DNA of 33,821 bases from Alphaproteobacteria bacterium (GTDB lineage Bacteria > Pseudomonadota > Alphaproteobacteria > Acetobacterales > Acetobacteraceae). Positions 1 to 7,027 of the stretch are shown here, piece after piece (positions within the stretch are counted from its first letter, which is position 1; every line of letters starts with the position of its first letter). The position numbers were made by a program, and so were the translations under genes. Below the pieces are notes generated by a model. It was given only the letters and a program-made list of their open reading frames with translations. It did no database searches and was not told where the DNA came from. The stretch is from contig JAPLOI010000005.1 in assembly GCA_026400815.1 (NCBI GenBank), forward strand, positions 1-33,821, written 5' to 3'.

Positions 1-129
1 CAGTTCCTGGGCAATGCCTTCGGCTTGCCGAGCGATCCCACCAACCATCCAGAACCCGCTCCGAATAAGGGCGGACTCCTTGAATCACGCGCCGATTCGG
101 GGCGTCAATCCGCAGTTACAAAAAACTGA
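1..129 (+). other. Possible 3' end of a truncated reading frame at the window edge
   Basis: Frame 1 is open from the first base to a TGA at 127-129, giving 42 residues without recognisable similarity. That stop overlaps the ATG of the next small ORF (TGATG). The composition is ordinary GC-rich, unlike the AT-rich stretch that follows. It may be the tail of a gene starting outside the window or a chance open frame; nothing here decides. Confidence 0.2.
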
Positions 130-356
130 TGGGTGCTGAGATTGTCGACGGAAAAACCACTCGCTCTATACCGGTCAAAGGCCAAGGCAATACATTATAT
201 TTCATATGGCTTGAGGATTTTGAAGAGTTTTTACAAAAATATTCGGAAATTTCAATTTTATATGAAGATAAACTCGCCCACGAGGATTTATTTTTAATAC
301 CAGCCCATCATATTATATTTAATCATATAATTGAATGCCGCAATTTATTAATATAA
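129..356 (+). CDS. Orphan small AT-rich hypothetical protein (75 aa)
   Basis: I do not recognise this protein. It is 75 residues long, acidic in the middle (a WLEDFEEF stretch near residue 30) and rich in Ile, Leu and Phe toward the C-terminus; no signal peptide or clear membrane helix is seen. The ATG overlaps the stop of the preceding open frame (TGATG) and I see no convincing ribosome-binding site. The coding stretch and the bases up to about 420 are markedly AT-rich with codons such as ATA, TTA and AAT, against a GC-rich background, so this is probably acquired DNA or the remnant of a longer foreign gene. Coding status is uncertain. Confidence 0.35.
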   Translation: MGAEIVDGKTTRSIPVKGQGNTLYFIWLEDFEEFLQKYSEISILYEDKLAHEDLFLIPAHHIIFNHIIECRNLLI

Positions 357-681
357 TTATGTTCTAAATATGGATAAAATTGTCTTTTTACATATATTTT
401 ATTTATTTTTATTGAGATATTGCAAGTGCCTCCGCCGAACGGCGGGTCACCACATCACAAGCAATCCAGAGCCTGACCGGGGCCGACCACCGCACCAGCC
501 GGAGCATTATTTGCCCTCGACGTGGGCGTGCGCGGGCTGCCGGAAGCACGGTTCGCCTATTAGTATTATCCCCAGGGGTGGGCGCAGGTCATCTATTCTT
601 AACGGACATCTGGCGTGATCCGGGTTCCGGCCGGTTTCGCAGGGCCGCGACGACCAATGGCCCGCGGGCCCGGAGACCCAG
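357..681. other. Gene-free stretch ahead of the GGDEF-EAL gene
   Basis: Composition changes from AT-rich (to about 420) to GC-rich (from about 425), marking the border of the foreign patch. A short hairpin, CCGCC-GAAC-GGCGG, lies at 432-445. Short open frames here have no family resemblance and cross the composition border, so I do not call them. The promoter of the downstream cyclic-di-GMP gene must lie in this stretch, but I see no convincing -35/-10 pair. Confidence 0.5.
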
Positions 682-2529
682 ATGCCCCCTGCCCCCCTGC
701 CGAAGAACGAAGCCGACCGCCTTGCCGACCTGCATTCCTTCGCGATCCTGGACACCGCGGCGGATGCCGCGATCGATGAGGTGGTGCGGCTGGCGGCGCG
801 GCTGAGCGGCTGCCCGATTGCATTGGTCTCCCTGGTGGACCACGAACGGCAGTGGTTCCTGTCCCGCGTGGGGCTGGAGGCGCAGGAGACGCCGCGCGAC
901 GGGGCGCTGTGCGCGCATGCGATTCTCACCCCCTCCCAGCCGCTGGCGGTGGAGGATGCAGCGCAGGACCCGCGCTTTGTCGATTCCGCGCTCGTAACGG
1001 CGGCGCCGCATGTGCGGGCCTATCTCGGCGTGCCGCTGGTGAGTACCGGCGGCCACGCGCTGGGCACGCTGTGCGTGATCGACCGCACGCCGCGCCGCCA
1101 CGATGCCGAAACGGTGCAGGCGCTGGAGGTGCTGGCACGCACCGTCACCTCCAACCTGGAACTGCGGCGCGCGCTGCGGCTCAGCCGGGAGATGGCCCTG
1201 ACCGACGCGCTGACCGGGCTGCCCAATCGCCGGGCGCTGGAGGATCGGCTGGCGGAGGAACTCGCCCGCGGCGGGATGCTGGCCGCGGTGATCCTGGACC
1301 TGGACCATCTGAAGCAGGTGAACGAGGCGCAGGGCCACGCCGCGGGCGATACGCTGCTGCGCGCCACGGCGGAGCGGCTGCGTGCCGCGGTGCGGCCCGG
1401 CGACATGGTGGCGCGCACCGGCGGGGACGAGTTCGTGGTGCTTCTGCCGGGGCTGACGGACGAGGCACAGGCGCGCGCCGCAGCGGCGCGTATTTCCGCC
1501 GCGCTGCGCACGCCCGTTTCCCATGATGAGTATATGTTGCCGGCCGGCGCCACGCTGGGGGTAGCACTCTCCACCATCTGGGAAGGCGATGGCGACATGC
1601 TGTTGCGGGCTGCCGATGCGGCACTGGTGCAGGCCAAGCGCGACGGGCGCGGCGGCATCGGCTGGTCTGGCCCGGAGGATGCGGCGAAACTTCTGCGGCG
1701 CGCCCTGGTGCTGCGCGCCTTCGATGCCGCCGGCAACGGTGAGTGCCTGGCCGGGGTGCGGGCGTTCCTGCAGCCGATCGTGGCGCTGGCCGCGCAAGCC
1801 GGCGCGGCGCCGGTGATCGCGATGGAGGCGCTGGCGCGCTGGTCCCATCCCGAGCTGGGCGACGTGCCGCCGGCCGAGCTGCTGTCGATCATCGGGCCGG
1901 AGCGGACGATGCGCCTGGGGGCCGCGGTGCGGACCAAGGCCCTGGCCGCCATGGCCGCCCTGCGCCAGCGGGACCTGCCGGTGGGGCGGCTGGCGCTGAA
2001 CCTTTCGGCAGGCGAGGTGGAGCGCGAGGATATCGCCGCCAGCCTGGCCGCCCAGGTGGCGCGCGCGGGGCTTTCGCTGCGCGACGTGGAGATCGAGATC
2101 ACCGAGGAGGTGCTGCTGGAGCGGGTGAGCGACGCCACGCTGCAGCAACTGGCCGCCCTGCGCGGGCGCGGGGCGCGGCTGGTGCTGGATGATTTCGGCA
2201 CCGGCAATTCCGGCCTTTCGCAGTTGCTTCGCCTGCCGCTGGATGCGGTGAAGCTGGACAAGCGCTTCGTGCAGGGCCTGGGGCTGGATAGCCGCGCGGA
2301 GGAGATGGTGCGCGCCACCATCTCCCTGGCGCATGGGCTGGGGCTGGAAGTGGTGGGCGAAGGCGTGGAAACGATGCAGCAGGCGCGCATGCTGATGCGC
2401 ATGGGCTGCGACGCCGCGCAGGGCTACCTCTATGCGCGGCCAATGCCGCCCGAGGCGGTGCCGGACTGGCTGGCGCCGGAGGCGGGGGCGGAGGTGATCC
2501 CGCTCTGGGTGGCGCGGCCGGCGGAGTAG
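682..2529 (+). CDS. GAF-GGDEF-EAL cyclic-di-GMP turnover protein
   Basis: A 615-residue cytoplasmic signalling protein with three domains. Residues about 10-155 form a GAF sensor domain (FAILDTAADAAID start, PLVSTGGHALGTLCVID core). Residues about 170-275 form a diguanylate cyclase domain with an intact GGDEF motif at 247-251 and an RxxD (RPGD) inhibitory site five residues upstream, as in product-inhibited cyclases. Residues about 335-595 form a phosphodiesterase domain with EAL at 382-384, then EITEE, DDFGTGNSGL, KLDK and EGVET, so it too looks catalytically complete. It may therefore both make and break cyclic-di-GMP, with GAF setting the balance. There is no membrane segment. The start is ATG at 682, preceded by GGAG six bases upstream. 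It is monocistronic and followed by a repeat that looks like a terminator. Confidence 0.93.
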   Translation: MPPAPLPKNEADRLADLHSFAILDTAADAAIDEVVRLAARLSGCPIALVSLVDHERQWFLSRVGLEAQETPRDGALCAHAILTPSQPLAVEDAAQDPRFVDSALVTAAPHVRAYLGVPLVSTGGHALGTLCVIDRTPRRHDAETVQALEVLARTVTSNLELRRALRLSREMALTDALTGLPNRRALEDRLAEELARGGMLAAVILDLDHLKQVNEAQGHAAGDTLLRATAERLRAAVRPGDMVARTGGDEFVVLLPGLTDEAQARAAAARISAALRTPVSHDEYMLPAGATLGVALSTIWEGDGDMLLRAADAALVQAKRDGRGGIGWSGPEDAAKLLRRALVLRAFDAAGNGECLAGVRAFLQPIVALAAQAGAAPVIAMEALARWSHPELGDVPPAELLSIIGPERTMRLGAAVRTKALAAMAALRQRDLPVGRLALNLSAGEVEREDIAASLAAQVARAGLSLRDVEIEITEEVLLERVSDATLQQLAALRGRGARLVLDDFGTGNSGLSQLLRLPLDAVKLDKRFVQGLGLDSRAEEMVRATISLAHGLGLEVVGEGVETMQQARMLMRMGCDAAQGYLYARPMPPEAVPDWLAPEAGAEVIPLWVARPAE

Positions 2530-2547
2530 TGGGTTAGGTCAGACAGG

Positions 2548-2670
2548 AAGTCTTCTTTTTCTGAAGAAAAAGAAGCAAAAAGACTTCATTCGTTTGATGC
2601 GGGAAGACCGGGCTTTTCCGCATCAAACGTACGAAAGTTTTTTGGTTCTTTTTTTCAAAAAAGAACGCGC
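2548..2670. repeat. Three-hairpin intergenic repeat, copy A (bidirectional terminator-like)
   Basis: Three hairpins lie in a row between convergent genes. Hairpin 1 (2552-2575) pairs CTTCTTTTTCT with AGAAAAAGAAG. Hairpin 2 pairs CGTTTGATGCGG (2591-2602) with CCGCATCAAACG (2618-2629). Hairpin 3 pairs GTTCTTTTTT (2645-2654) with AAAAAAGAAC (2657-2666). The reverse complement closely matches copy B at 12538-12659, including an identical run of about 40 bases around hairpin 3, while the centre of hairpin 2 differs. It begins 19 bases after the stop of the plus-strand gene and ends just before the stop of the minus-strand gene, a position suited to ending transcripts from both sides. Confidence 0.8.
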
Positions 2671-2674
2671 TTGC

Positions 2675-3853
2675 TTAGAGAAGCCCCCGCTTCGCCAGGT
2701 TGCGCATCAGCGCCCCCGGCCCGAACTCCCACGGCGCGCACTGGTCGGTCGGCTTGGTGCGGTTCACCAGCCGCCCCAGCCGGGGCGTGGCGATCGTCAC
2801 GATATCCCCGGTCTTGTGGGTAAAGCCCTTGCCCGGCGCGTCGCGGTCGTCGATCGGCGCGAACATGGTGCCGCAGAACAGCACGGCCCCATCGGGAAAG
2901 CGGTGATGGGCGTTGACCATCTGGCCGGCGAGGTCGGTGATGTCGCGGGCGATCTTGGTCATGGAAGACGCGCCTTCAAGGCGGAAATTGTCGGTGCCGG
3001 CCACGGTGAGGGTAACGGTGGTGGTTCGGATGTCGTCCAGCCCGAAGCCGGCATCCAGGAAGCGGATGAACGGGCCCACGGCGGCCGAGGCGTTGTTGTC
3101 TTTCGCCTTGCTCAGCAGCAGGGCGGAACGGCCTTCCACGTCGCGCAGGTTCACGTCGTTGCCCAGCGTGGCGCCGACGATGCGGCCGTCGCTCGCCACC
3201 ACCAGCACCACTTCGGGCTCCGGGTTGTTCCAGGTGGAGACGGGGTTCACCCCGGCATCCATGCCGGTGCCGATGGCGGCCATGGGCTGGGCCTTGGTGA
3301 AGATTTCCGCATCCGGGCCGATGCCCACTTCCAGGTACTGGCTCCAGGCGTTCCTCGCGATCAGCATTTCCTTCAGCTTGGCGGCCTCCGGCGAGCCGGG
3401 CTTGAGGCTTGCGAGGTCGTCGCCGATCAGGGCGTTCACCTCCGCGCGCAGCCCGGCGGCGGCATCCAGGTCGCCGCGCGCCCGTTCCTCGATGACGCGT
3501 TCCAGCATGGAGATGGGGAAGGTGACGCCCGCGGCCTTCACCGCCTGCAGGTCGATCGGCGCCAGCAGCCAGGGCTTGGCCGGGTTGCGGTTCTCGGGCG
3601 GGGTGTTGGCAAGAACGTCGCTGACGGGGCCGAGGCTTTCGCCCTTTGCGGCGCGCGTGGCCGCGGCGGGATCCGGCTCCTCGCACAAATCGCGCATGGT
3701 GGCGTAGGTGTCGGTGATGTCGAACACCTCGCCGTTGCGGATGGCCACCACGCTGGGGCCACCGACATCGGGGCGCCAGACGCGGCCGGCGAGTGTTGCG
3801 CTCGCATGATCATCCGGCAGGGCGGCGAGGACGGCTTGGGCGAAGCTGCTCAT
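2675..3853 (-). CDS. FAH-family enzyme, 2-keto-3-deoxy-pentonate dehydratase-like
   Basis: A 392-residue fumarylacetoacetate-hydrolase-fold protein. The C-terminal half carries the typical blocks: EVGIGPDAEIFTK near 178, NNPEPEV near 215 with acidic metal ligands, GNDVNLRDVEGRSALLLSKAKDNN near 240-265, and a FCGTMFAP block near 335. Length and these blocks resemble the FAH subgroup that includes the xylonate-pathway dehydratase XylX of Caulobacter, so the substrate is probably a 2-keto-3-deoxy sugar acid or a related 2-oxo acid. The start is ATG at 3853, preceded by GAGGGG eight bases upstream; a TTG five codons earlier is less likely. It is the last gene of the minus-strand run and starts 11 bases after the amidohydrolase stop. 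The exact substrate is inference. Confidence 0.85.
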   Translation of the reverse strand: MSSFAQAVLAALPDDHASATLAGRVWRPDVGGPSVVAIRNGEVFDITDTYATMRDLCEEPDPAAATRAAKGESLGPVSDVLANTPPENRNPAKPWLLAPIDLQAVKAAGVTFPISMLERVIEERARGDLDAAAGLRAEVNALIGDDLASLKPGSPEAAKLKEMLIARNAWSQYLEVGIGPDAEIFTKAQPMAAIGTGMDAGVNPVSTWNNPEPEVVLVVASDGRIVGATLGNDVNLRDVEGRSALLLSKAKDNNASAAVGPFIRFLDAGFGLDDIRTTTVTLTVAGTDNFRLEGASSMTKIARDITDLAGQMVNAHHRFPDGAVLFCGTMFAPIDDRDAPGKGFTHKTGDIVTIATPRLGRLVNRTKPTDQCAPWEFGPGALMRNLAKRGLL

Positions 3854-3864
3854 GGTGGTTCCCC

Positions 3865-4806
3865 TCAACGGCCGAGAATGTCGCCGGCGCCGGTGCGCTC
3901 GAGGATCAGGCCGTAGTGTTCCGGGCGGCGGTGCTTGGCGAAGTTGAAGATGCTGGTCTTGTAGCTGTGGCAGAGATCAAGGTCGCAGCGTGCCACCTGC
4001 AATTCGTCGCCCAGCGTCACGCAACGGGCGAGCAGCTCGCCGGAGGGGGCGAAGGCGCAGGACTGGCCGATCTGGTCCACACCTTCTTCCACGCCGGCCT
4101 TGGCGACGCCGATCACGAAGCAGCCGTTCTGGTAGGCACCGGCGGCCATCACCAGCTGGTTGTGGAAGTTGCCGAGGTCGTCGGTTTCCGGCATCGCCGG
4201 GTTGTGCACGGGCGTGTTGTAGCCGAGCACGATCAGCTCCACGCCCTGCAGCCCCATCACGCGATAGGCTTCCGGCCAGCGGCGGTCGTTGCAGATCATC
4301 ATGCCGACCTTGCCGCCGAAGGCGTTCCACACGGGCCATCCGAGGTCGCCCACCTCGAAATAGCGCTTCTCCAGGTTCTGGAACGGATGGCCCGGCATGA
4401 AATCATGCCCGCCGGGCAGGTGGATTTTTCGATACTTGCCGACGATCTGCCCATCCTGGTCAACAAGAATGGATGTGTTGAAACGGCGCTTGGTGCCCGT
4501 GGAGAAATCCAGCTCGCAGTAGCCCAGGTGGAAGCCGATGCGCAGGCGCCGTGCCGCATCGAACAGCGGCTGCACGGCGGCGTTGGGCATTTCGGACTCG
4601 AAGTAGCTGTCCAGCTCCTGGTCGCCCTCCACCATCCAGTGCGGGAAGAAGGCGGTGAGGGCAGCTTCCGGATACACGATCAGGTCACAGCCGGATTTCG
4701 CCGCATCCTCCATCAGCGCCAGCAGCCGCAGCACCACATCCGGGCGCGACTGGGTGCGCGGGATCGGGCCCAGCTGGGCGATGCCGACGGTGACGATGCG
4801 GGGCAT
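3865..4806 (-). CDS. N-carbamoyl-D-amino acid hydrolase-like amidohydrolase
   Basis: A 313-residue carbon-nitrogen hydrolase (nitrilase superfamily). The catalytic triad falls at the positions known from Agrobacterium D-carbamoylase: Glu47 (VYPEAALT), Lys127 (KYRKIHLPG) and Cys172 (MMICNDRRWPEAYR). The blocks RRFNTSILVD, FQNLEKRYFE, GYNTPVHNP and the C-terminal FNFxxHRxPEHYGLI also match that family. The expected reaction is hydrolysis of N-carbamoyl-D-amino acids to D-amino acid, CO2 and ammonia, in the cytoplasm. No hydantoinase or racemase is adjacent, so the physiological substrate may differ. The start is ATG at 4806, with its GGAGG seven bases upstream lying inside a perfect hairpin (4812-4838). 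It lies between the aminotransferase gene and the FAH gene in one apparent operon. Confidence 0.88.
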   Translation of the reverse strand: MPRIVTVGIAQLGPIPRTQSRPDVVLRLLALMEDAAKSGCDLIVYPEAALTAFFPHWMVEGDQELDSYFESEMPNAAVQPLFDAARRLRIGFHLGYCELDFSTGTKRRFNTSILVDQDGQIVGKYRKIHLPGGHDFMPGHPFQNLEKRYFEVGDLGWPVWNAFGGKVGMMICNDRRWPEAYRVMGLQGVELIVLGYNTPVHNPAMPETDDLGNFHNQLVMAAGAYQNGCFVIGVAKAGVEEGVDQIGQSCAFAPSGELLARCVTLGDELQVARCDLDLCHSYKTSIFNFAKHRRPEHYGLILERTGAGDILGR

Positions 4807-4811
4807 GAGCG

Positions 4812-4838
4812 ATCCTCCCGGAATTGAACCGGGAGGAT
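4812..4838 (-). promoter_or_regulatory. Perfect hairpin burying the amidohydrolase ribosome-binding site
   Basis: On the minus strand ATCCTCCCGG (4838-4829), a seven-base loop and CCGGGAGGAT (4821-4812) form an uninterrupted 10-bp stem. The GGGAGGA that should serve as Shine-Dalgarno for the ATG at 4806 lies in the 3' arm and is paired with the 5' arm. The aminotransferase stop codon ends 10 bases before the stem, so a ribosome finishing there would cover or melt it. No T-run follows, so it does not look like an intrinsic terminator. A role in coupled or conditional translation is inference. Confidence 0.6.
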
Positions 4839-4848
4839 GCGGCAGGCG

Positions 4849-5976
4849 TCAGAGGGTGCGCAAGGCCGCGCACACCTGCGCCACCTGGTCGTCGGTCAGT
4901 TCCGGGAACATCGGCAGGCTGAACACCTCCGCACTCGCCTGTTCGCTGGCGCGGCAGGCTGCGGGGCCGAGGGCGATACGGCCCTTGTAGGCCGGCTGGG
5001 TGTGGACGGGCATCGGGTAGTGGATGCCGGTGGCAACGCCCTGGGCGCGCAGCTTGGCCTGGATCGCCGTGCGGTCCGTGCTGCGCAGCACGTATTGGTG
5101 GAACACGTGCGTGCCGCCCGCGCGCCGCGCCGGTGCCACCAGCCCGGCGGGCAGGGCGGCGTCGTAGGCGGCCGCGATCTGGGCGCGGCGGGCGTTGTTG
5201 GCATCCAGCTTCGTGAGCTTCACGCGCAGGATGGCGGCCTGGATTTCATCGAGGCGGGAGTTCACGCCGCATTCGTCGCTGATGTAGTGCTGGTGCCAGC
5301 CATACTGGCGCAGCGCGCCGATGCGGGTGGCCAGCGCCTCGTTGTTGGTGGCCAGCACGCCGCCATCACCGAGCGCGCCGAGGTTCTTGGTGGGGTAGAG
5401 CGAGAAGCACGACACCTCCGTAAAGCCGCCCACCTTGCGGCCCTGCCAGGTGGCGCCATGCGCCTGGCTGCAATCCTCGATCACCGGAATGCCGTGCCGC
5501 GCCGCCGCTTCCATGATCGCCGGCAGGTCCACCGCCTGGCCATAGAGATGCACGGGGATCACCGCCTTGATCGGCGGCAGCCCCGCCGGCGGGTTGGCGA
5601 GCACGGCGGCCAGCTCGGCCGGGTCCATCGTGTAGTGCACGGGGTCGATGTCGATCAGGATCGGCGTGGCGCCGACCATCTCCACCGCCGCCACCGTTGC
5701 GACCGCGGTATGGGCCACGGTGGCGACCGCGCAGCCTGGGCCGATGCCCAGGCCGCGCAGGGCAAGTGCCAGCGCATCGGTGCCGTTGGCGCAGCCTACC
5801 GCGCGGGCGGTGCCCATCCAGGCGGCGTATTCGGCTTCGAAGGCTTTCCCCTCGGCGCCGAGGATGTACCAGCCGGAGTTCAGGGCGCGCGAGACGGCGG
5901 CGTCGATCTCGGCCTGCTGGGCGCGGTAGCCGGCGCCGGGGTTCGCCTGGGGAACGGTGATGGCGGGAGCGTTCAT
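4849..5976 (-). CDS. DegT/DnrJ/EryC1/StrS-family sugar aminotransferase
   Basis: A 375-residue PLP-dependent enzyme of the fold-I family that transaminates keto-sugars bound to nucleotides. Visible landmarks are NGTDAL near 65 (phosphate cup), IEDCSQAHGA with Asp168 (cofactor pyridine contact), and SLYPTKNLGALGDGG with Lys197 as the Schiff-base lysine. The C-terminal half has VNSRLDEIQAAIL and the HYPMPVHTQPAY block typical of sugar aminotransferases. Length is normal. The start is ATG at 5976, 15 bases after the epimerase stop, with only a weak ribosome-binding site, which fits coupling to the upstream gene. Together with the epimerase it suggests an amino-sugar nucleotide for a surface polysaccharide. 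The combination with a carbamoylase and an FAH enzyme downstream is unusual. Confidence 0.92.
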   Translation of the reverse strand: MNAPAITVPQANPGAGYRAQQAEIDAAVSRALNSGWYILGAEGKAFEAEYAAWMGTARAVGCANGTDALALALRGLGIGPGCAVATVAHTAVATVAAVEMVGATPILIDIDPVHYTMDPAELAAVLANPPAGLPPIKAVIPVHLYGQAVDLPAIMEAAARHGIPVIEDCSQAHGATWQGRKVGGFTEVSCFSLYPTKNLGALGDGGVLATNNEALATRIGALRQYGWHQHYISDECGVNSRLDEIQAAILRVKLTKLDANNARRAQIAAAYDAALPAGLVAPARRAGGTHVFHQYVLRSTDRTAIQAKLRAQGVATGIHYPMPVHTQPAYKGRIALGPAACRASEQASAEVFSLPMFPELTDDQVAQVCAALRTL

Positions 5977-5991
5977 CGCGGGAATGTCCGG

Positions 5992-6963
5992 TCAGAGATA
6001 AGCGGGAAGGCGCGTGCGGTACCACTCCAGCGAGCGGCGGATGCCCTCCTCCAGGGAGGTATCCGGCGCCCAGCCGGTGGCGGCGCGGAAGGCGGCGTCG
6101 TCGGCGTGGTAGCTGCCGATATCGATCGTCTTGCGGTCGGCGGGGAATTCGCGCGTGGTGAACTGCACGCTGGGCCCACCGACCTTGCGCATCAGCTCGG
6201 CGATCTCCAGCAGGGAGGCCGGGGGCGGGCCGCCGATGTTGTAGACGTGGCCGTAGCAGGCGGGCGTGGCGGCGGCGCGCAGGAAGGCATCGGTCACGTC
6301 GTCCACATAGGTCATGTCGCGCAGCTGCTCGCCGCCCCACACCTCGAAGGGTTTTCCTTCCAGCACGCAGCGGATCCAGATGCCCAGGAAGGTCTGGCGC
6401 GCATCGCGGATGCGCAGGCGCGGGCCGTAGCAGTTGGTCAGGCGCAGGGAGACGACGGGGCGGCCGGCGGTGCGGTGCTCGATCATCCAGTACTGCTCAC
6501 CGGCGAATTTCGACACGCCATTGGCATCGGGCGGTGAAACCGGGTGTTTCTCATCCACCGGCAAATAGTGCGGGCGGCCATAGAACTGGCGGGTGGAGGC
6601 ATGCACCACCACGGCATCGGGGGCGGCCTCGCGCGCCGCCTGGATCAACCGCACCTGGGCCACCGCGTTCACCGCGATATCGGCCAGCGGGTCCTTCTGC
6701 CCGCCCATGTGGCTGGTCTGGGCGGCGAGGTTGAAGATGACCGACACGCCCTCGCACAGCGGGCGCAGATCCACCTCGCGGATATCCGCCCGCACCAGCT
6801 CCACGCCCGCACCTTCCAGGTTGGCCGGGTTGGCACCGCCACCGAACAGGAAGCCATCCAGCGCCGTGACCTTCGCGCCGCGTGCTGCCAGCGCATGGCA
6901 CAGATTGGCGCCCAGGAACCCTGCCCCGCCCGTCACCAGAACCCGCTGCCCGTTGAAATCCAT
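5992..6963 (-). CDS. NAD-dependent epimerase/dehydratase (NDP-sugar, extended SDR)
   Basis: A 323-residue extended short-chain dehydrogenase. The N-terminal Rossmann motif is TGGAGFLG (residues 11-18), followed by DGFLFGG and RADIRE, then FNLAAQTSH. The active-site region has STRQFYGRP at 123-131 and NGVSKFAGE at 148-156. The usual YxxxK pair therefore reads NxxxK: Lys152 is kept but the catalytic Tyr is Asn148. The C-terminal substrate domain has the TNCYGPRLR and RDMTYVDDV blocks of sugar-nucleotide enzymes. The start is ATG at 6963 with AAGGAG six bases upstream; the longer open frame to 7212 lacks support. It is the first gene of the four-gene run. I believe a subfamily with Asn at this place exists, so it need not be inactive. 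Confidence 0.88.
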   Translation of the reverse strand: MDFNGQRVLVTGGAGFLGANLCHALAARGAKVTALDGFLFGGGANPANLEGAGVELVRADIREVDLRPLCEGVSVIFNLAAQTSHMGGQKDPLADIAVNAVAQVRLIQAAREAAPDAVVVHASTRQFYGRPHYLPVDEKHPVSPPDANGVSKFAGEQYWMIEHRTAGRPVVSLRLTNCYGPRLRIRDARQTFLGIWIRCVLEGKPFEVWGGEQLRDMTYVDDVTDAFLRAAATPACYGHVYNIGGPPPASLLEIAELMRKVGGPSVQFTTREFPADRKTIDIGSYHADDAAFRAATGWAPDTSLEEGIRRSLEWYRTRLPAYL

Positions 6964-7027
6964 CTCGCTCTCCTTGGCCGCCGCCATCATGTGGGGCCAT
7001 CGTGGCGGAACTTGGCCGCAACAATGG

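Noticed and set aside
60-102. Resemblance of the first 100 bases (GGACTCCTTGAATC, GATTCGG) to the end region of the IS element at the right edge
   Set aside because: Only a short TTGAATC...ATTCGG-like pattern is shared and no inverted repeat can be matched, so a second IS end is not supported.
370-618. Small plus-strand ORF in the leader of the GGDEF-EAL gene
   Set aside because: It crosses the AT-rich/GC-rich border, has no ribosome-binding site and no motif.
589-2402. Long open frames antisense to the GGDEF-EAL gene (581 and 460 codons)
   Set aside because: They lie wholly within a gene with intact domain motifs, show no family motifs, and have the Arg/Pro/Ala-rich composition of GC-rich shadow frames.
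2548-2670. Possible CRISPR or tandem repeat array
   Set aside because: The hairpins differ from one another, there are no evenly spaced direct repeats, and no cas genes are nearby.
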